This document shows, in pieces, positions 51,801 to 63,390 of a stretch of 64,000 bases of DNA. The notes under the pieces are model-generated. The model was not told where the DNA came from. It saw nothing but the letters and a program-made list of their open reading frames with translations, and ran no database searches. A program made the position numbers and the translations under genes. Position 1 is the first letter of the stretch; each line of letters starts with the position of its first letter. The stretch is from assembly GCA_013400155.1 (NCBI GenBank), contig VXBM01000562.1:434001-498000 (forward strand). The letters are read 5' to 3'. Source of the stretch: Helopsaltes ochotensis (taxonomy: Eukaryota > Chordata > Aves > Passeriformes > Locustellidae).

Positions 51801-54800
51801 GCTGCCTTTTTTTAGTTTGGACTTACTGGCTTTTCTAACACTTAGAGTAATGCTTTACTTTTTTTCTTCTGTTTTTAGTTATTTTTGGTGAGATTGGAGC
51901 TTAGTATTATACTGATAATATCTTAACTTGAACTATTGTTATTTGTTGGCTTGGACTATGAAAATTGGAGTTTTAACCAGTTAAGGTGGGATGATACATG
52001 TAATAAATACAGTATTTATTTTCCTGTTTCAATACTGATATCATGAAAATATTTAGATGTCCGGAAAACTGAAAGATCTTGGAAGGATGGCTGAACAATA
52101 CTGCATATGAGTCTGGATGCAGACAGATTTATCTGTTAATCTGAATATCTCCATTTACTAGAGTATGATACAAAATGCTGGGTGTCTGTATGCAAGTTAC
52201 TGAGAACATGAGACATGTTTCACTGAGAGTAGTTTCAAGATTGTCTCAAGAACTGCCTGTCTGTCCTGTACCTTGTGGTAATTCATTCTTAAAATAATGA
52301 AGGCCTGAAGCTGAGTTTACATATGTGAGAAATTTTATATGTGTATATATATATTCATATGTTTATATGAATGGACCAACTACTTCCAAGGAGTCCATGG
52401 ATTCAGGGTGTACAATAGAATGCCAGGTGTGCTGCTGTAGACCAGAGTGCTTATTCTCTTTGTGCCTCTCACAATTTTTTCATCTCATACATCTGTATTA
52501 GTATAAAAAAATGTTAGATTCCTTTGGTAGAAACTCTTATCCAAGATAATATTGAGAAATTTCTTGATGTTTAACGATTTCAGTGATGTTATAGTTGCTA
52601 GAAAACGAAAGTCATTCTGGCAAAATTTATTCGGGCTGCTGGTACAAGACAAATAAACAGAATCTCTAATTTTCCATACCTGGTCCTAAAATTAGATTGT
52701 TCAAAGAATTTGAAAGACCTTGGGGACTGTTAGGAGTTGCTTTGACACGCTGCTCTTTAATCTTACGCAAATTAAACCAAGCAGAAAATAAAATTGCAAA
52801 CCCTCCTTAGTATCAGGGACTGATTGCGTTCTTCAGCTGTTTCAGTAGAACAATTGGCAGCTTACCTCTTTTGGCATTGCAGATTCCCATTGCTGTAAGT
52901 TTAGCAGCCTTTCTCATATATCTACATCTGTGTTGCTCTGTGAATTTTCTTTGTAAATCCCGGTCTGAAAAGAGGCATGGAGAGTACTGCCTTAGAACAA
53001 TAACAGAGGATAAATTTGTCTAGCTTTATTTTAATTTAATAGCTTGTAAGCTGTTAAAGGACTGATGTACAAGGTCAGTAATAAACATTTCCCTATGCAG
53101 TAGTTTTTCTTTAGTCTGAGAGAAGATAATTTCGATTACCCCTACCAGGAAAGGTGAGCTTGTGTCTCTGAAAGCATCATTGAAAAAATGCCCTGCCACT
53201 TGTGTTTACTCTCTCTCCCAATTGCAAAACAGAATTATTGTGTGAGTAGCTTGATTCATTGTGTTAGAACCATTTGGGATTATCATGAATTGCTCCGGGA
53301 ACTGTTGCATCCTGAAAAGTTGTGTATTCCAATGTTTATAAAAAACTAAAAGAAAAATGAAAATCCTTTACAAACAAGATATCATTGGGGGTAGTTTCAC
53401 ACTGATTCTAGGAGACTGAGTCCTTGATGGGACCAGTAGATCAACACTAAATACTTCATTAATGGCCTAGTAATGTTTTGTATTTCTTGGTATGAGGTTG
53501 TATAAAATTTATTCTTCCTTCTCCCTTGCATTAAAGAGGCACCTCAGGGGTGCTGTTGAAGCTTTCTTAAAGAAAACTGGGAGAACACATGAATTAATGT
53601 GTAGGCTGTTTTGTTGCTTGATGTTTTCACCAAAGCCATCCTAATTGCATCCACATTGTAAGCCTACACAGGCATTCATAGATCTGTTAAATCATCTCCA
53701 TCTTTTTAACAGGCCAGGCTTAATTCATAGCCTTACCACTTTATGATTGTCTGTGTAGACAGATGAAAATGCACAAATAACTTTCAATCTTTCACAGTGA
53801 CCATAGATTCAATTTTTGTATCTTTGTAAATTTGGATTTTTTTCTCACTGTAGCTTCGTATGTATGTTATGGCACCCGTTTGGTTTCTTCATGGTACTGC
53901 TAAATTGCTGAAATAATTTCCTCCTTGTCCAGCAGCTGCCAATTTCCATTCAGTTTTGTTTAGTAGAACTGAACTCTCATAACCATGAAAATAAATTCAG
54001 ATTGCACTAAAAATGTCCTCTAAGTTTTGATTTGAAAGGTTAAAGGCTGCACAGATAGAACTGAGGACCTGATTGGGATTTAGAATTTCTGTTGCTGTAT
54101 ATGAAATCAGAAAAGAGCATATCAACATTCCTACTCTATTGTTTGTTACCAGCTCTGATACTTACCATCTGCTTTGATCCAAGATTTCACTCATCACACA
54201 GGAGCTATACACCAGTTTCATTTCCTCCTTCACTATGAAAAGGAAGAGGCAGTACCAGTAACTCAAAGATACAGCTCTGAATCCAAGGTCATCTTGACGG
54301 ACAACCTAAAGCTGTTTGTTCATTTCCTCTTTGGATGTGTAAGTGTACTGTTGAGAAAATAATTTTGGCATACCATGAAGATTTAGCATTGTGTAAGGAT
54401 TGGGAGACAGAAGATCTCAGAAATATGCAGCTGAGATTCTATGCCTGTGGCAGTGTGGTAAGGATACTCTTTTGTTTTGTCCATAAAGTGTTGCACTCAA
54501 AAATGCAGGTGTTGGTCAGAGTTCTTAGCAAGATTTTTAACTTGACTCCTGATAGGCCAACTTTTTGTTGTCAAATTTTCTGTGTCAACTGTGATGTTAT
54601 TAATAGAGGAGTACACTAGAGGGGCTCCACTTCATCCATGTTCTGGTTCATCATCCATCTACCTTAAGCTTTGCAGTAGTTACCTGTAGTATATATTGCT
54701 TTTGGATGTGGAAAATAAGGCACACTTTAAATACTGCATAATGATGTTCTCTTCTGTCATATGCCCATAGTGAATTAAGTTGATAAGAAGCAATGTGCTG

Positions 54801-54966
54801 AAATGATGAGGGGAAAAAGTAACCTTTATCTTTTGTAGGTATTTAGGAAGTCTCTGTTCTGAAGGGACTCACTCTGTTTTGCCTTTTCAGCTTGGAATAG
54901 CATTATTTATGTTTACAGAGAATTGTGATTAAAATACAGGTAAAATGAGCTTATTTTCTGTTTCAG

Positions 54967-55083
54967 GAAGCCATAATGGCTATGAAGTCTGCAACATTTC
55001 TTCCTTTATCTCCACTAGAGAGCACTACCAGCTGTGCTGCAAAGGCCTCTCCTGTATTTAGTGAAATGCCGATTGGCATTTGA
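54967..55083 (+). other. Exon-like segment after a strong acceptor
   Basis: The acceptor gcttattttctgtttcag is followed by a 38-codon open frame (starting EAIMAMKSATFLPLSPLE) ending in a stop at 55081-55083. There is no good donor inside, so it would have to be a terminal exon. No protein family is recognised. Confidence 0.22.
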
Positions 55084-55219
55084 CAGTCTGTTCTGGATAA
55101 AATGTCACTAGAAATTATGTTAACTCCCTGTTGTCTTATCACATGTGCTCATTAAGAGAAGTTAGGGGCAGAAGGGAGTTTGGACTTCTTCAAGACAAAA
55201 GTCTAGACCAGCATCTCTC

Positions 55220-55945
55220 AGACTCATAGAAGTGCTAAGGTTGGAACAGACTCCAAGATGGAGTCCAGCCGTTAATCCAGCACTGCCTTATACACTGCTA
55301 AAATAAACCATGTCCCCAAATGCTACATCCACGCACCTTTTGAACATTTCCACAGATGGCAATTCCACCACTTCCCTGGGTAGCCTATTTGAATGCCTGA
55401 CCACCCTTTCAGGGAAGAAATTTATCCTAATATCTAGTCTAAACCTCCCGTGTTGCAACTTGAGGTCAATTTGTCTTGACCTATTGCTTGTTACTTGGCA
55501 GAAGAGACTGATCCTTTCCTACAAGCTGCTTTCAGGTACTTGTATAAAACAATGAGTTTGCTACTGAGCCTCCTTTTCTCTTGGTTAAACAATCCCAGCT
55601 CCCTCAGCCGCTTCTCAGAGGACTTGTGTTCCAGGCTCTTCCCTGGCTCTGTTGCCTTTCTCTGGCACCTCGGTGTTCTTCCTGTAGTGAGGGGCCCAGA
55701 ACTGGACACAGGATTCGAGGTGACACCTCACCTGTGCTGAATAGAGGGGGACAATCCCTACCCTGCTGCTGAATGGCCACACCATTCCTGCTACAGGCCG
55801 GGGTGCCATTTGCCTTCCTGAGCACACGCTGGCTCATGTTCAGCTGCTGTTGACCAGTAACCCCAGGTCCCTTCTGCCGGGCAGCTTTCCAGCCACTCTG
55901 CCCAAGCCTGTAGTGCTGCTTGAGACTGTTGTGACCCAAAGGAAA
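55220..55945 (-). mobile_element. CR1 LINE fragment, minus strand
   Basis: Read on the minus strand this is the C-terminal end of the CR1 reverse transcriptase (for example RLRELGLFNQEKRRLSSKL) followed by the 3' untranslated region. The 3' end lies at about 55220 (ctcatagaagtgctaaggtt). Frames are broken in several places. It is 5'-truncated near 55945. Open frames on either strand at 55310-55939 are parts of this element, not host genes. Confidence 0.92.
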
Positions 55946-58844
55946 GTTTTGATCTCTTTTTAAGCTGCCATGTCTTTCATAGCCAGTTTCTTCTGTTTCA
56001 TTTTGATCTGTAGACTTGCTCTACCTTTTTGCCCCCTTCTTCTCAGTGTCACCTTTTTTTAAACTCTGTTCCATTTTTAACTCTCTGTTTGCTGTAGACA
56101 GGACAAATAGTAATTAGTTTTTTCCTTTATACACGCATGCTGTATGCTTTTAAAAGAGTGGTGTTTGGCTTTCCTCACTCTGGTCAGCAAAGCCAGAGTG
56201 GCTCTGTACCATTGCCAGCGGTGATGGATGTGAGCATTCAGTGGTGAAACAGCGGCATCTAATGTCATTACCAGTGGTAGTTAATGGCTCTGCTGGATGA
56301 TACCATACTCTGAGGGTTACTTGCATCTTGCCAAAGAGGGTCCATGATGCCAGGAGGGGCATGCATGGCTGAGGCCTGTCCTTATCCATCCTGTAGGGAT
56401 TGGGAGCACTCGTGCTACCAAGGCTGAGGAGGTGAAAGCAGCAAGAGGTGTCTGTGTCCTCAGGGTGTGCGGTGAAAGGAGGCTTGCTGAACCTTGCCAG
56501 TTTTCATATGCTGTGCTAAATGCAGTCACCAAAAAAAAAAGGAAGGAAAGCACTGCTTCTAACTAAACTCTGTGGTTTTCAGTCTTTTGTTGTAAGCTGC
56601 CATTTCAAGGGTCAGGCCATTGTTGTTCCCTATATTCACAGATAATGTGGTGAATACTGAAGTGCCTCTGTTGGCTGATTTGTGAAGGTGAGGTCAAAGG
56701 GAAAAATATGGATAGTATTTCAAATTTCTTTTTTTAGTTTGCAATACTTCATCTGTTATTGAAAGCAGCATTATGGAGAAACTGATTTTCACACTTGTGG
56801 ATTCAGGGAGTCCTTTTTTGTACTTGAATTACTTCTTTCTCTACTCTTGTTCAGACAGTGTAGCTTCAGACAAAACTGTGGACTAACCTAGAGGAGATCA
56901 CAGATGGTGGGCTATTTTAATGTGGAGAAGTCTGACCTCTGTTTTGTAGAACGCAGAATTACTTCTCTGTGCTTGTTCAGTCGGTTTGGTGTATTGCAGC
57001 AGGCAGCTTGCTGGCAGAGCCTGGCTTGCAGTAAGTCCTGGCAGGTTGTCAGTCCTGAGTGGAGGGCAAGGATTTAAAATCGTGTATGGCTACAGCTCCT
57101 CCCAGTGGCAGGTCCTTCTCTGCTTCTTTTTGGTGGTGTGGCAGTCCTGAGAAACACCACCCCACGGCATTTTTGCAGAGGTGGGAAGGGGTCTTTTTGT
57201 GTCTGACCGGTAGGATCTGTAATAAGGAATGGGCTGAGTATTTATAGCAGCCTGCTGGACAGAAAAACTGCCAGAAACGTAGGTGTGGTCCCCCGTGCAG
57301 CATCACTTTATGCTGTCTCAACAGAGGTTTTGGAAACTGTGTCTCCAGAAAGGATGGAACTGCTGCTGTTGTTTTACACATGAAGTCACCTTCATTTTTC
57401 CTGCAGAAAACATGAGATTCATATTCTATGCACATAGTTAAACTCTCATCATCTGGCATCATGATTGCTGCAGTGTCCTTTTATCAGGCCTTTATAAATG
57501 CAGTTTTGCTCTTGCTGTATCAGTCTCGGACTATTGCTGCCTGCTGAATTTTATTCTTGTACAACAAGCCATTTCAAAAATGTTTGGGCAGTGCTTCCAG
57601 GAGGCAGTGGAGGAGATACATGACTGTTGGCACAAACTGTATCTGGCTCTATGACAGTCCATATTGAATTATTTTCTGTGCTGTTTTTGTATATGTAAAC
57701 CCTTTGTGTGTTCACACAATGTGAATATATAATACTTGATGGTTAAAAACAGGACAAGATTTTTGAAAAGGAGTTACTCAGTAGACTCCTTTGGATTTCT
57801 AATTGCACAGGCATTTACACTTATTGAATTCTATTTCAGTTCTGCATACATCTCTTACATCTTTAATTGGTAAGCTTTTATATACATCAACAGACTTGCA
57901 CTGCGAAGTGCAGACTTTCCACCAGGTCCTCGGAGGTTTTCAAGACTTGACTGGCCAAAATCCCGAGCAACTTGATCTGAATTCAGTATTGAACTGTCAT
58001 TTAAATAGTAGGTTAGATTAGTGACCTCCTGAGAATCCCTTAAGTCTAAACTAATCTTTTTTCTTTTTCTGAGGAGATTGAAAACCTGGCTCTCTAGTCG
58101 GTAGTAGGGGCCAGAGCTTCAGTGCTGAAGGACTAACACAATGGAGAGTCAAAGAGCAGCAAATCAGCTGCTATTTACTGACTCCTATCAGTGTAACTGA
58201 GCACCAAGCAAATACATCAGAAATACCCTGTCTTTCCCTGTTTCTCTACTTTGGATGGAATGCTGAGGTGTGTTTTCAGTTCACTTGCACAGCTGCAGAA
58301 GGCAAAGCCTTCTGACCCTGAGTGTGTACCTAGTGGCCTCATCTCTGCATGGATGCCGTCTTCACTTCCATTGCATCCAAAAAATACTGCTTGTACGTTT
58401 AAAGAATTCTTATGGCTTTTCCCTCTTCTGGCAATCAACTGTAAATCATTAAAATATTGAGTACGGTTCATTTGATAAGATTTAAAAAAGGTCTGTCAGT
58501 CTTCTCTTGTAAAAGCAAGTGGTGACATTTTTGCAAGAAAGTTGAGACTGAAATTTTTGCTAATTAGATGGTATTGACTGTTGTCATTGGAAAAGTTCAA
58601 TTATGATTATTAGGAGATGGAACAGAAGAACACTGGAGAGACCGAGTAGACTGTCTAAAAAATTGCTAAGGATTTCTGCAACCCTTTTCTTTTTATAGGC
58701 AAAAATCAAACATCTTTCTGTATAGTGGTATATGTATGTTAATGTATAGCTCTATAGTGTGGTACAGCTGACACCACCACCACCATCACCCCTCCCCCCT
58801 CCCAGTCCTCCTTTCAGTTTCATGGAGTCATAAGGCGATTTTTT
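55946..58844 (+). other. Intronic-looking sequence, no gene
   Basis: About 2.9 kb. The minus-strand open frame at 57049-57462 (137 codons) and several shorter ones have no recognisable domain. A (CAC)n run lies at 58772-58790. Confidence 0.45.
58772..58790. repeat. (CAC)n short tandem repeat
   Basis: caccaccaccaccatcacc followed by a C/T-rich stretch to about 58805. Confidence 0.85.
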
Positions 58845-58866
58845 TTGTGGTGCCATAAGACGATTT
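58829..58866. repeat. Direct repeat at the CR1 edge
   Basis: cataaggcgattt (58829-58841) and cataagacgattt (58854-58866) are 25 bases apart. They look like imperfect copies of the CR1 terminal motif rather than a target-site duplication. Confidence 0.6.
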
Positions 58867-59060
58867 GGATTAGAAGGGACTTTGGAGGTCATCTAGTGCA
58901 GACCCCCACTCAAAGCAGGACCAGCTTAGATAAAGTTGCTCAGTGTTGCTATCCAGGATAAGTTTTTAAGATCTCCAAAGACAGGTAGTCCACGGCTTTT
59001 CTAGAAAGTCTGCTTCAATATTTGGCTGTGATTTAAGACTGTTTCATAGTCAGAATTTCT
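58845..59060 (-). mobile_element. CR1 LINE 3' fragment, minus strand, diverged
   Basis: The minus strand carries a CR1 3' untranslated region. On the plus strand the signature phrases are gattagaagggactttggagg, cccccactcaaagcaggacc and aagatctccaaagacagg. It is more diverged than the copies at 55.2 and 61.7 kb. The right end is indistinct. Confidence 0.8.
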
Positions 59061-61664
59061 GTTATTGAAACTTGCATTTGTAACCTTTATCTTATCACTA
59101 TCTGTCTCCAAGAAAAGTCTGCCAGAGAGGTTCTCTGCCAGGTAGATTGTCAGTTATGCAGAGTAAAAATATCTTTGTTACTTTTCTATGACAGTAAAAG
59201 GCCCATAACACATAAAGGTACCTGAAAATATTTCTAGTCTATTCATTTTAAGACATATAAATTAATACGTTGGACCTAGAAGCTTATAAATTTGAGCACT
59301 GGTACAGTATAAGCAGCTTGGTCTGGTATAAATTAGTGTAGGAAGGTGCTTGTCTTCACAGGAGTTGTAGCTTTCAGAAAGAAACTTACTTGGACTTTTT
59401 GATGTCTGGAGAGAACTTTGTATTCAATGAAGCCAAGGGTGGAGTAGGGTGCAATTGTGGGTAAATACTCTTTGTTCTCTCCACTCTTAAAATTAATCTT
59501 TCATATTTTATAATCTGTGCAAGTTCTTGTTTGGCCTGTGCCACCTAATATGATGCAGGTTGAACTCCAAAACTTTGAATTTTGGTCCCACAGGAGATCT
59601 AAGCTGTGGAAGGGAGCACAGACTCTTCCCATCCTTTCCTTCAACTTCCAGCCAGCAGTGACTAGACTGGCAAAGCTCTTAGCTGCCTTCCTGGAGAATG
59701 CTGGAATCATTAGCCCTTGGAAGTTAATGAATGAGCTTTTTAAAGGGAGCTGCTCTTGATGGGTTTGGCCAAGGGTCACACTCACTTTGGGAATACCATC
59801 CCCTTCTTGCAGCCTCCATGCTTTTATCTGTCCATCAAAACTGGTCCTTTTCTGGACCTTTTGTGTGCTGATATTATTTGGTTTGTGAGCTGTGCTCATT
59901 GTTAATTTTGTCAGCAGTAATACTTTGCAGTAAAAAGAAGGTAACTTAAAACAATGTTTTAATTGTTTCCAAAAGAGTTTTCATAAAAATCAATTTTGAG
60001 GATTTGACATGTTTAATTAAAAAAGTGCAAAGGTTACCCAGCAAGTTGCCAGTTGTCTCTGGTTTAACTTGACAAGTAGCTTTCTTCTACAAACTTAATA
60101 CCCTAATTTTTTCTTCATTCAGTATTCTCAGTGAAAAAGTAATGTTTTTTGGTTTTGTGTGTTTTTGTGGTTTTTTTTTTTAATAGAATCTTCTGGGACA
60201 GTCAAGTTTTTGTTAATGATTAAGTAGTTGTAGTAAGTGCTGATTAATCAGTGTTGTGGTTAGGTTTTTGGTTTTGTTTTTTATTTTTGACATCTTCTTT
60301 GGAACTCAGTTTTAAAAATATTTAATCTTTTTGTGTAATGTTTTCTATTGTTCAAATCTTGAGCTAGATGTATTTTGAGTAATTAAATGAAACTGTACTT
60401 TCACTAAACTATTATGCACAGAAAGAGCTGAGTGTTTTTTAGCAAATTAATTAGATACCAATTGCAAATTGAATTTAGAATTCTGTTCTTTAACTTAACA
60501 CTTCAAACAACACAAATTAGTAACTTCATGTACTTTTTTCCTTTTTTCTTTGGGAATGCACAAGTACATTTCCAGGGGGGTTCTTCATGCTTATTATTTC
60601 ACTTTGTTCCAGAGCTGAACATCATGCAAAATATTCTTCAACTGTCCAAGTCTTTTTGCAAGAGAACACTGCAGCTAGTGATTTAAAATGATAGCCAGCC
60701 CTTTGTTTTTAATGCTAGTGAAGAAAGTGCTGCTGCTTCTAGTCTTTTTCCTTAAATGGCCTTTGGGAGGGTGACTTGCCTCCAGTGAGATAAAACTGAA
60801 GAGCATCTGTCATTGCCCTGACACTAAGTAACCTGGCTGTTTTGATGGTTGCCACTGCTGTCTGCAGGGGTGGCAAAAGGAGAACTTTTTCAGGGTAGTT
60901 CAAGGACTAAGCTCGTCCTGAGACTGCTTGCCAGAATGGTCTTAACTGAGTGAGAGAGCTAATGATACAACAGAACACCTCTGCATTGTGGACCGAGCTG
61001 CTTATGAAGCGCTTCTTCACCTACTGCAGCTTACAGCCAGGCATTTTCAAGGTAAACAAGCACCATTTTAGTTTGGGTCAGAAACCCTCTTTTGTAATTC
61101 AGTTTCAGTTGCACAAAATATATAAATATTTAATAACATACTTGCAGTTGTCGCTAACTGAATTTGTGAAGTATATGCCGATTTGTCTGCTACTGGAGGA
61201 TGATGAAATAGCTGAATATAAACTTCAATAGAAAGTGATTCTTATGGGAAACAAATAAGGGAAATGCTTTCTTAAATTTGTGTGAACTTTTGAACCTTAG
61301 GAAATGCTAAAATAAAAATAAAAACTTGCAATTAAAAACTGTGAGGAGGATGGTTTGACATAGTTACAGGCATCGGGCATCGTTTGTACCTAGAGGTGAT
61401 TATACAATGTTTTCTGCTCCTCGGTGCCACAATGTTTTGGCTAATGGGTTCCATATGTGACTGATTTATGTTGCACACAAATTGCAAACTTTGCATGAAA
61501 AAATTGAGTATAAAAGCTAGTGGCTGGGAATATAAACTCAGTGGGAAGCTGAGGAAATACACCTTTCAGATTCCATGTAAAGTACCTAAAATTTTCAGCT
61601 TATTTGATATGCTCCAAAGATTTTGCTACTTAGCTAGGGAGGCTAATATTCAGTGTCTTTCATC
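59061..61664 (+). other. Intronic-looking sequence with one candidate exon
   Basis: About 2.6 kb, with T/G-rich simple sequence at 60130-60290. The minus-strand open frame at 59501-59899 (132 codons) has no recognisable domain. The candidate exon at 60962-61051 is listed separately. Confidence 0.4.
60962..61051 (+). CDS. Candidate coding exon, possibly with an initiator ATG
   Basis: A strong donor (TTTCAAG|gtaaac at 61052) closes an open frame of 30 codons starting at an ATG at 60962, including LWTELLMKRFFTYCSLQPG. There is an in-frame stop just upstream, so in this frame the ATG would have to be the start. An acceptor at 60867 (actgctgtctgcag) would give an exon with an untranslated leader. 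The start context (gctaATGa) is weak. The peptide looks protein-like, but I recognise no family, and no phased partner is visible in the window. Confidence 0.3.
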
Positions 61665-63390
61665 GCAGAATCCTGGAATGGTTTGTCTTGGAAGGGGCCT
61701 TAAAATTATCTAGTTCTGACTCCTGCCACTATGGGCAGGAAACCTTCCACTAGACCAGGTTGCTCAAAGCCTCATCCAGCCTCATCTTCACCACTTTCAG
61801 GGATGGGGCATCTGCAGTTTCTCTGGGCAGCCTGTGCCAGTGCCTCACAACACTTACAGTAAAGAGTTTTTCCTAATATCTAATCTTAAGGTACTCTTTT
61901 TCAGTTTAGAACTAGTCTTCCTTGTCTTACCTCTGCATGCCCTCAAAAAATCCCTTGTCCAGCTTTCTTGTGGGTGCCCTTTAGGTGCCGGAAGGATGCA
62001 ATAAGGCCTCCTCAGAGCCCTAATTTTTTCCAGGCTGAACAACTTCAGCTCTCTCAGCCTGTTCTGGTAAGACAGGTGCTTCAACCCTCTGATAATCCGT
62101 TGGGATCTCTGCTCACCCTGTTCCAATAGGTCCACAATTCTGTTAAGTTGGAGAGCCCAGAGCTGCATGTAACACTCCAGGTGATTCTCATAAGAGCAGA
62201 GGTGCAGAATCCCGTTCCTTACCCTACAGCCCGCGCTGCTTCTGATGCAGCCTAGAATACAGTTTGTTTTCTGGGCTGCCAAGTGCACAAGTCACGTTGA
62301 GCGTCTCCTCAACCAATACACCCAAGTGTTTCTTCTCAGGGCTGCTCTCGATCCCTTCTCTGCCCAGCCTGTATTGGTGCTTGGGGTTGCCTTCACCCAT
62401 GTGCAGGACCTTGCACTTGGCGTTGTTGAACTTCATGAGGTTCAGATGGCTCCACCTCTCAAGCCTGTCCAGATCCCTCTGTAGTGGCGATGTGTTGACC
62501 ACACCACACAGGTTGGTGTTGTCAGTGAACTTGCTGAGGGAGCACTCAGTCCCACTGTCCAGGTCACCAGCAAAGCTGTTAAACAGCGCTGGTCCCAATT
62601 CCAGCCCGTGAAGTATGCCGCTCATCACTGATCTACACTTAGACGTTGAGCCATTGACCACAACTCTTTGAGTGTGACCATTCAGACAATTCCTTACCCA
62701 CTGAGCACTCCACCTGTCAAATGAATGTTTCTCCAGTTTTGAGACAAGAATGCTGTGCTTTGCACCTGTCCCTGCCCTCCCTCTAATCCTGACTTGCATA
62801 AGCTCTTGATCAACTCATCCATCCACAGGCAAACCTCCATGCACTCCAGCTTGTCTATCTTGCCTGTCCTTCCTAAAGAGCCTGTATCCTTTCATTCCAA
62901 CACTTCAGTCATAGGAGTCATCCCACCACATCTGTATGGTGCCAATAAGGTCACATAAGATTTTTGTGTATTCCCCGTGTTGCCTGTGTTTGCACAGAGG
63001 CATTTCAGTTGGGCCCACAATGAAGCCAGCTTAACTGGCTGAAGTGGCTGGAATTGCCTTGTGGTGCCCATCAGGCGCTCTCTGACTGACCTGTGATCCT
63101 GCTCTGGGCTTCTTTTGCTGGCACTGACATCAAACTGGTATGAGTGGGATGAATTGAAGTTCTCACCCCCAGCACTGTTGGTTTAAAGCCCTCTTCCTGG
63201 CTTGGTGAGGCTATGACTGAAGATACATTTGCATTTCTCTGACAGATAGACCATATCAGCCCCTGGGTAGAACCAGGTTTCTCAAAGCAAGTTGCTCAAT
63301 CCAGGGAGCTGAGGCCCTGGAAGTGGTACCAGTCCTGGAACCATATTGTTATTTTCCAGATTCAACTGTCCCTTACAAATCCATTTCAGT
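61665..63390 (-). mobile_element. Long CR1 LINE copy with internal deletion, minus strand
   Basis: On the minus strand, reading from the right, this element has: ORF1/leader-like sequence (about 63390-63060, least certain), the N-terminal end of the endonuclease domain with the typical WWDDSYD at about 62910-62930, a jump near 62760-62830, then the reverse-transcriptase palm and thumb (62799-62224), and a frameshifted continuation (62288-61854) into the 3' untranslated region ending near 61665. Normal CR1 elements have the rest of the endonuclease and the fingers of the polymerase between the two blocks, so about a kilobase or more is missing. The catalytic FADD box reads FTDN. It is inactive. 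Confidence 0.85.

Larger units (their letters stand above)
37806..55219 (+). other. Probable first intron, central part
   Basis: About 17.4 kb without a certain gene. Visible items are a possible ancient LINE relic (41610-42150), a cluster of tctata/tagat words with a small hairpin (42794-42910), an AT-rich stretch (52320-52375) and two exon-like segments (41239-41267, 54967-55083). The remainder is featureless T/G-rich intronic DNA. Confidence 0.45.

Noticed and set aside
55310..55939. Cluster of open frames on both strands
   Set aside because: All lie in a CR1 fragment.
57049..57462. 137-codon minus-strand open frame
   Set aside because: No recognisable domain, no splice sites that fit, and overlapping open frames on the other strand.
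61854..62288. 144-codon minus-strand open frame as a host gene
   Set aside because: It is the frameshifted continuation of the same CR1 polymerase and 3' region.
62224..62799. 191-codon minus-strand open frame as a host gene
   Set aside because: It is the reverse-transcriptase part of a CR1 LINE, with a damaged catalytic box.
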